Assembly (NCBI GenBank): GCA_013203805.1
Contig: JABMPH010000352.1
Coordinates: forward strand, 1-36,655
Direction: 5' to 3'
From: Bacteroidota bacterium
Lineage (GTDB): Bacteria; Bacteroidota; Bacteroidia; Bacteroidales; F082
DNA length: 36,655 bases
Position numbers and translations under genes: made by a program. Below, one piece after another: positions 32,207-36,655 of this stretch (positions within the stretch are counted from its first letter, which is position 1; each line of letters begins with the position of its first letter). A model generated the notes under the pieces. That model saw only the letters and a list, made by a program, of their open reading frames with translations, did not search any database and was not told where the DNA came from.

Positions 32207-34408
32207 CTATTGAGAGGGGGGTGAATAAATTTTACTGTCATCACGATATCCCGAAAGGTCTTTATACCAATCATCGAAAGATGCTCCTTCACTAGTAGCC
32301 CATGTGGCAAACTTTAAATATGCCCATACAATTTGTTGCTTTTCCATAGGATAATCAAACGACTCGTATATGTTAATAGCCCATGGTAGATTATTTTCAG
32401 TTTTGTAGTACTTTCCCGTTGCCGGATTTGAATCATCATTTAAAGTGCCAAACAAATTAACATCAGCCAAAGCTGTTGGTGGATAATCTGGCAAATGAAC
32501 TTCTACAGATCTAGCTAAATTGACAAAGATAAATGGATTAAAACCACTTATGTTTAGGTCATTGTAGGTATAAGTATTTGCTGCAAATTCAATATTTATA
32601 GTTAACGTAACTGGCGTTACATAAGGAGCCGATTCTGAGGTGTTAATCCCGATTCCTCCACCCGGATGTATCATTTCCTGATATGCATTGTCGAAAACAA
32701 TTATGGTGGGAGTAGATTGCCCAGATTCAGTTCCATTACCACTTAGGGTAACAATGTTTTCCTTTAGTGAATAGCCTGTAACCGTGAGGTCGGCTGGATC
32801 AATAGCATCACTTAACTGGAAACCAAAACCATTTTCCAGGGAAGCTCCAATTGCTCTTATGGTAAATGTTCCGACAACAGTCTCAACATAGTTATTTGTA
32901 TTTGTTGTAATCTCAAATTGATAGTCAATTACTAAATCATTGAAATCATAATCTCCTTTACTTGGCCATAAATCTTCAAATGCAAGTGTTCCAAATCCCA
33001 ATGCAGGAAATAGATTTGAGGTTCCGGCAAGTATATCAACAGTAACGGTAGCAATACTACACAAGCTATTTTGATCACATACTTGATAATCTATGGTTAC
33101 TGTACCAGTAAATCCATTAATCGGTGTAAATGTTACTAAACCTGTTCCGCTATTAACAGTAAATGTTCCTTCTGTGGTTGGATTAGGTGCTGTACCTTCA
33201 AAAGTAACAGTTGCGGGAACAATAGGGGTTGAGCCATCAATATCGTTTGTAAGCACATTAATATCTACTGGAGTGTTCACAGGAGTCATTACATAATCAT
33301 CAACTGCAGTTGGTCCCACTGGATATGTTACAGTTACTGTTGCAAGATTGGAAGCATAATTATCATCATCCAATACAAAATACTCTATTGGCGTTGGGCT
33401 ACCTATAAATCCTGATTCAGGAGTAAAAGTGATAGCTCCTGTTGTTGGGTGAATCGACCATGTACCTTCGCCTGATACTACTAAGGAACTTCCCGCATTA
33501 TTTGTACCTGCAATTTGAACTGTTGTAGGATCTATATCTGCATCACCCGGAACATCATTATCCAACACGTCAATTTCAACAAGCTGCCCGGGTATTCCTG
33601 TTCCATTATCGTCATTTGCAGTTGGAGTTTCAATTGAAATAAGTTCAACCCAATCACCTTGAAGAACAGGGGTTCCAATAAGCAAAGTATGATTGTCATT
33701 TTCAAATTCACCTCCTTGAGCCATATTAAAAACGATTTCGTCAAATGCTAATCCTTCTGTGGCAACATAATGTAGAAATGCATAGGGTTCATTACTATTT
33801 CCACCGACTACAGGTTTACCATAGTAATCGAAAGTTGAGTATTGGGTATTATTTATTGCTGTAATATAATTATTTTGATTTTTTGGTAATAAAGCTACAA
33901 CATCATCAGTGTAAAACGTTGCAATTATTTGACCATCACGGTAGATCTTAATATTGTTTTGACCGTCTCCGGCAGGCCAGGCAAATGCAAAATAACGCAC
34001 AGGATTATCAAAGGTTAACCTCACCTCACCAGGATCGTCTATTGACATATATTTTCCTGTACCTGCTCCGTAAACATCATCATTTTTTACATATGATTCA
34101 TTATCAAGCTGATGGTATGTCCCAATTGCTGAGGTGTATCCACTTTGCAATGGTGCCCAAGAATAATTGGGAAGATTTGTAAAACTTTCAAAATCTTCAG
34201 TTAATACGGTACCTCCTGTAACGTTAGATGTCATGACTGTAGGTGCACTTGTGTAAACTCTTAAGTATTCTTGTGCTTGTGAATTATATACCAGTGTTGA
34301 GAATATAACAACAAGTATAGCTATCCAAAATGAATTAACTGCGTTGTTTGTATGGCTGATATCTATGCTTTTAGTCAAAGCTGTATTTTTATATGTATGT
34401 GATTTCAT
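32207..34408 (-). CDS. Secreted LruC-domain protein with cadherin-like repeats
   Basis: 733 residues with a long n-region signal peptide (hydrophobic core WIAILVVIFSTLVYNSQAQ, cleavage near residue 46). An N-terminal jelly-roll-like region follows. Then come two tandem cadherin-like/CshA-type repeats with the pattern ANDDNGTGIPGQLVEIDVLDNDV and VDDYVMTPVNTPVDINVLTNDID (about 260-455). The C-terminal LruC domain (about 460-720) begins LFPALGFGTLAFEDLWPSKG followed by DYDFNDLVIDYQ, its diagnostic signature. Several D/N-rich loops suggest calcium binding. No T9SS sorting domain is seen. A surface or extracellular structural role is likely. It follows a small lipoprotein gene by 31 bp. Confidence 0.85.
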   Translation of the reverse strand: MKSHTYKNTALTKSIDISHTNNAVNSFWIAILVVIFSTLVYNSQAQEYLRVYTSAPTVMTSNVTGGTVLTEDFESFTNLPNYSWAPLQSGYTSAIGTYHQLDNESYVKNDDVYGAGTGKYMSIDDPGEVRLTFDNPVRYFAFAWPAGDGQNNIKIYRDGQIIATFYTDDVVALLPKNQNNYITAINNTQYSTFDYYGKPVVGGNSNEPYAFLHYVATEGLAFDEIVFNMAQGGEFENDNHTLLIGTPVLQGDWVELISIETPTANDDNGTGIPGQLVEIDVLDNDVPGDADIDPTTVQIAGTNNAGSSLVVSGEGTWSIHPTTGAITFTPESGFIGSPTPIEYFVLDDDNYASNLATVTVTYPVGPTAVDDYVMTPVNTPVDINVLTNDIDGSTPIVPATVTFEGTAPNPTTEGTFTVNSGTGLVTFTPINGFTGTVTIDYQVCDQNSLCSIATVTVDILAGTSNLFPALGFGTLAFEDLWPSKGDYDFNDLVIDYQFEITTNTNNYVETVVGTFTIRAIGASLENGFGFQLSDAIDPADLTVTGYSLKENIVTLSGNGTESGQSTPTIIVFDNAYQEMIHPGGGIGINTSESAPYVTPVTLTINIEFAANTYTYNDLNISGFNPFIFVNLARSVEVHLPDYPPTALADVNLFGTLNDDSNPATGKYYKTENNLPWAINIYESFDYPMEKQQIVWAYLKFATWATSEGASFDDWYKDLSGYRDDSKIYSPPSQ

Positions 34409-34438
34409 GTCGAAGTTTTTTATATAAGTTAACTAATA

Positions 34439-34801
34439 CTATTGAAACTGATAGCTTAGGGTTTCACTATCAAGCTCAATGCTAATATCTTGGCCCATGA
34501 ATTTCAAATAAATTGATTTTTCATATGCCGGAATCGTTAGTTTCATGGTATATGGCACATTGGCTGTTAAAAATGCCTTTTGGTATGTAATACCTTCATT
34601 TGAAGTTACTTCAACTATATTGTTTCCTTTACTTGTAAGGGAAAGTTGAAAATCATTGGTAGTTTTCCAATCAAAACTGGAAGTTACTGTCAAGTTTTCC
34701 ATAGAAGCGGGACCAGTAGGTGTGGGGTCCGTATTGTTATTTTTTTTACATGCGGAGGTTAGCAGTACGATGCTAACTAATAATATCATTAATTTTTTCA
34801 T
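34439..34801 (-). CDS. Small lipoprotein resembling the N-terminal module of LruC proteins
   Basis: 120 residues with a clear lipobox LLTSACKKN (C18), a short proline/threonine spacer, and one beta-sandwich-like module: MENLTVTSSFDWKTTNDFQLSLTSK, then NNIVEVTSNEGITYQKAF, then YTMKLTIPAYEKSIYLKFMG. In many LruC-domain proteins of Bacteroidota a module of this kind (F-x-W-x-T-T-x-x) directly follows the lipid anchor in the same chain. Here it is a separate gene immediately upstream of the LruC gene. The pair may act together, this one supplying the membrane anchor. The family match is from memory. Confidence 0.65.
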   Translation of the reverse strand: MKKLMILLVSIVLLTSACKKNNNTDPTPTGPASMENLTVTSSFDWKTTNDFQLSLTSKGNNIVEVTSNEGITYQKAFLTANVPYTMKLTIPAYEKSIYLKFMGQDISIELDSETLSYQFQ

Positions 34802-35031
34802 AGTATCTATTTTTTCTAAAAAGAAACACTTCTCAAAGGGCGTGCCAAATACACTAGCAAATACTATGTGATTAAAATTCAGAGAATTAATGTGTGTGTT
34901 TTGTAGACAATAATTATTAAGTACAAAATTATAGTCTTGTTTTGGGAGTTTGGTACAAAATAGAGACTTTTTTTGTATATAATATCATACATAATTACCC
35001 AAGGAGAATGTAATCTGGGTCATTCATTTTA

Positions 35032-35039
35032 TACTTTTG
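35032..35039 (+). promoter_or_regulatory. -7-like element before the TonB receptor remnant
   Basis: TACTTTTG matches TAnnTTTG and lies about 30 bases before an ATG (35069) that reads only seven codons. It may be the leftover promoter of a deleted gene. The rest of the 34802-35031 gap is AT-rich with two GTACAAAAT copies (near 34921 and 34951) and no gene that I can see. Confidence 0.35.
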
Positions 35040-35078
35040 CCAGCTTATTTTATCGGCAAAACCACATTATGAAGCGGC

Positions 35079-35255
35079 ATCAATACTACTAATATTTATA
35101 CTAAATGTTCTTATTATTTACTCCCAGATAAATATCGAGTTAGTATTAGTGGATCAAATCTGCTAAACAAAAAATATTATGATATTGGGAATGTCGAACA
35201 ACCAGGACTTTGGATAATTGGGGGGATTAAAGTTACTATTGAGGGCAGAAGGTAA
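35079..35255 (+). pseudogene. 3' remnant of a TonB-dependent receptor gene
   Basis: An open stretch ending at TAA 35253-35255 reads LLPDKYRVSISGSNLLNKKY, then YDIGNVEQPGLWIIGGIKVTIEGRR. Strand-final N-L-x-N-K-x-Y-x-x-x-G followed by P-G-R/L and G-x-x-V/I-x-x-x is the standard end of TonB-dependent outer-membrane receptors. The rest of the receptor (several hundred residues) is absent, and an in-frame stop lies just upstream (35070-35072). It is therefore a leftover C-terminal barrel piece after deletion or recombination. Confidence 0.7.
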
Positions 35256-35300
35256 TTTGTAGTTACTCGAAATCATCCATAATCAATTTCAACTTATGAG

Positions 35301-35330
35301 TTTGATTATTAATTGTATTCCTTATATTTG
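35301..35330 (+). promoter_or_regulatory. Promoter of the T9SS cargo gene
   Basis: TTTG at 35301-35304 and TATATTTG at 35323-35330 with an 18-base spacer, 26 bases before the start codon. This is a good Bacteroidota promoter match. Confidence 0.6.
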
Positions 35331-35356
35331 TTGGAAAGTATTTTATATCCTAATCC

Positions 35357-36397
35357 ATGAAGACCCTAATACTAGCGATTGCTTGTTTCTTTAGCTTGAA
35401 TCTGATTTCCCAAAAATCCGAGGTAGAAACCGACTCATTAAGTCTTTATTTCTCATTTCCATGCATTGCCTTTGATGGTGAATATGGTATTGAATACGAT
35501 GGTGACGATATTTATGTAACATCATCAATAAGTGACAGCATTGCCAAATATGATATCGATGGTACCCTTCTTGAAAAGTTTGTAATCCCAGAGGTTGCCA
35601 ATGTACGTGATATGGCTTATGATGGTGAGTTTTGCTATGGGGGAACAAATGATTATTTCTTTTATGTAATGGATATGACAACAAAGACCTTGTTAATCAA
35701 ATTCGATCTTCCAGTAAGAGTTCATAGTATTGCATTTAATAAAGAAGAAAATACATTTTGGATTAACGAAGAGGGATCTCATGTAATATATGAAGTAGAT
35801 TTATATTATGGTAAAAGGGATTCCATAGTGATTGAAAGTGCAGATTCAATATATATAACTGGATTAGCTTATGGTCCTCGATATTCTTGGCCTCCATATT
35901 TATGGATATTTTGCCAGGACGGTACTCGATCCTTACTCCTCAAGTATAATATTGATACAAAAGAACAGGTAGGTTATGAGATTGATTTATCATCATTAGT
36001 ATCAGGAAGTGCCTTATCCGGTGGCCTTTTCCTTGAACGAAAAGATTATACCTATAGCTTTATTATTGGAGGTATTATTCAGGATCAATTAATATTTGCC
36101 CTCGATTTGGATTATGCAAACCAATTGGTTAATACTGGTGAAAAAGTCATGATTACAGAATTTGATATTTATCCAAATCCTGCTACAAATATGATTTCAA
36201 TTTCAACTTCATTACGGGAAAATCAAGATGCTAATTGTAGGATATACAATCAGGCAGGACAGATTATGTACAATAAGAAATTGTCATCAAACAAAATGAA
36301 GATTAATTTAAAGAAGTTTCCCGTAGGGGCCTATTTTGTTCAACTAACAGGTATAGAGGGATTTTCATTTACCAAAAAGTTTTTGAAAGTAAACTAG
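35357..36397 (+). CDS. Secreted beta-propeller-like protein with T9SS sorting domain
   Basis: 346 residues: signal peptide (MKTLILAIACFFSLNLISQ), then a region with repeated strand patterns of the kind found in beta-propellers (IEYDGDDIYVTSSISDSIAKYDIDGTLL; VRDMAYDGEFCYGGTND; SIAFNKEENTFWINEEGSHVIYEVD; GLAYGP). It ends in a type A T9SS sorting domain (DIYPNPATNMISIST to VGAYFVQLTG, FTKKFLKVN, about 268-346). It is exported to the surface by T9SS; ligand or activity unknown. The next gene starts with the same features and a related FSFPC motif, so this is probably a tandem pair. The gap between them (36398-36509) holds no gene. Confidence 0.82.
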   Translation: MKTLILAIACFFSLNLISQKSEVETDSLSLYFSFPCIAFDGEYGIEYDGDDIYVTSSISDSIAKYDIDGTLLEKFVIPEVANVRDMAYDGEFCYGGTNDYFFYVMDMTTKTLLIKFDLPVRVHSIAFNKEENTFWINEEGSHVIYEVDLYYGKRDSIVIESADSIYITGLAYGPRYSWPPYLWIFCQDGTRSLLLKYNIDTKEQVGYEIDLSSLVSGSALSGGLFLERKDYTYSFIIGGIIQDQLIFALDLDYANQLVNTGEKVMITEFDIYPNPATNMISISTSLRENQDANCRIYNQAGQIMYNKKLSSNKMKINLKKFPVGAYFVQLTGIEGFSFTKKFLKVN

Positions 36398-36509
36398 AAT
36401 AAGGTTGGATTGTCAAAATAAAAAAATAGGTCATACAACCAAATCTTCATCTCATAACCCTTTAGTGTAGATATAAACCAAAAATCATTATTAATTAAAT
36501 AATAGAATC

Positions 36510-36655
36510 ATGAAAAAAATATTACTTATTGCAATTTGCTTCCTAGGAATTAGTGCTTTTGCTCAGCAAAATTTGGTGGAGATTTCTCCAAATGCAAACC
36601 CCGATGCTGTTATGAGCCGCGACACATTTAACCTTGAATTCTCATTTCCCTGTAC
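36510..36655 (+). CDS. Start of a paralogous secreted protein (cut by window end)
   Basis: From ATG 36510 it reads a signal peptide (MKKILLIAICFLGISAFAQ), then NLVEISPNANPDAVMSRDTF and NLEFSFPC before the window ends. The motif SLYFSFPC occurs at the same distance after the signal peptide in the preceding T9SS cargo, so the two are likely paralogues arranged in tandem. The C-terminal sorting domain, if any, lies outside. Confidence 0.75.
   Translation, partial: MKKILLIAICFLGISAFAQQNLVEISPNANPDAVMSRDTFNLEFSFPC

Noticed and set aside
1..36655. CRISPR array, tRNA or rRNA genes, prophage
   Set aside because: Reading all intergenic regions showed no spaced repeats, cloverleaf sequences, rRNA blocks or phage gene sets.

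Overview
This is AT-rich chromosomal DNA from a member of the Bacteroidota, most like a marine or anaerobic Bacteroidales/Marinilabiliales relative. Four things point there. Several promoters fit the Bacteroidota -7 element TAnnTTTG, some with a TTG/TTTG about 18-20 bp upstream. There are type IX secretion (T9SS) C-terminal sorting domains, and families largely confined to the phylum (DUF4296, DUF3822, LruC, FISUMP, short AMP nucleosidase). The gene order holA / HsdR_N / DUF3822 / rsmD is also typical. I cannot name genus or species.

Left part (1-9.4 kb): the start of a response regulator gene (leaving the window), uvrC, a possible small RNA in the uvrC-lptB gap, lptB and kdsD (lipopolysaccharide export and Kdo synthesis), divergent recQ with a DUF4296 lipoprotein, a secreted thioredoxin-like T9SS cargo with a small lipoprotein, and deoC. 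A complete IS4-family insertion sequence (9457-10759) with 11-bp perfect inverted ends and a 9-bp target duplication sits about 30 bp upstream of the deoC -7 element.

Middle (10.9-26.8 kb): two tiny genes (one zinc ribbon), ispE, an SDR oxidoreductase, a long-chain acyl-CoA synthetase, holA and amn on the minus strand, the HsdR_N orphan, an anchored hypothetical, DUF3822 and rsmD. Then comes a TetR-led group (tetR, SDR, membrane metallophosphoesterase, Rossmann protein) with the same 14-bp motif in front of both tetR and the SDR, which I read as the TetR operator. A decayed GNAT acetyltransferase follows. After it come a beta-carbonic anhydrase, a His-rich predicted outer-membrane protein, a SnoaL-like lipoprotein, an AI-2E-family transporter and a tail-less SSB.

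Right part (27.1-36.7 kb) is dominated by cell-envelope and surface proteins. It holds a tight trio (polysaccharide deacetylase, LolA-like, lipoprotein) that resembles a piece of aryl-polyene/flexirubin clusters, a VWA-Ig-FISUMP surface protein, an aldo/keto reductase, and a LruC-domain secreted protein paired with a small lipoprotein that looks like the detached N-terminal module of LruC proteins. Beyond these are the 3' remnant of a TonB-dependent receptor and the first of two apparently paralogous secreted proteins, the second cut by the window edge.

No tRNA, rRNA, CRISPR array, prophage or defence island was seen. No single obviously new system stands out. The best leads are the twin TetR operators, the carbonic anhydrase neighbourhood, the deacetylase-LolA-lipoprotein trio, the split LruC pair and the candidate small RNA.
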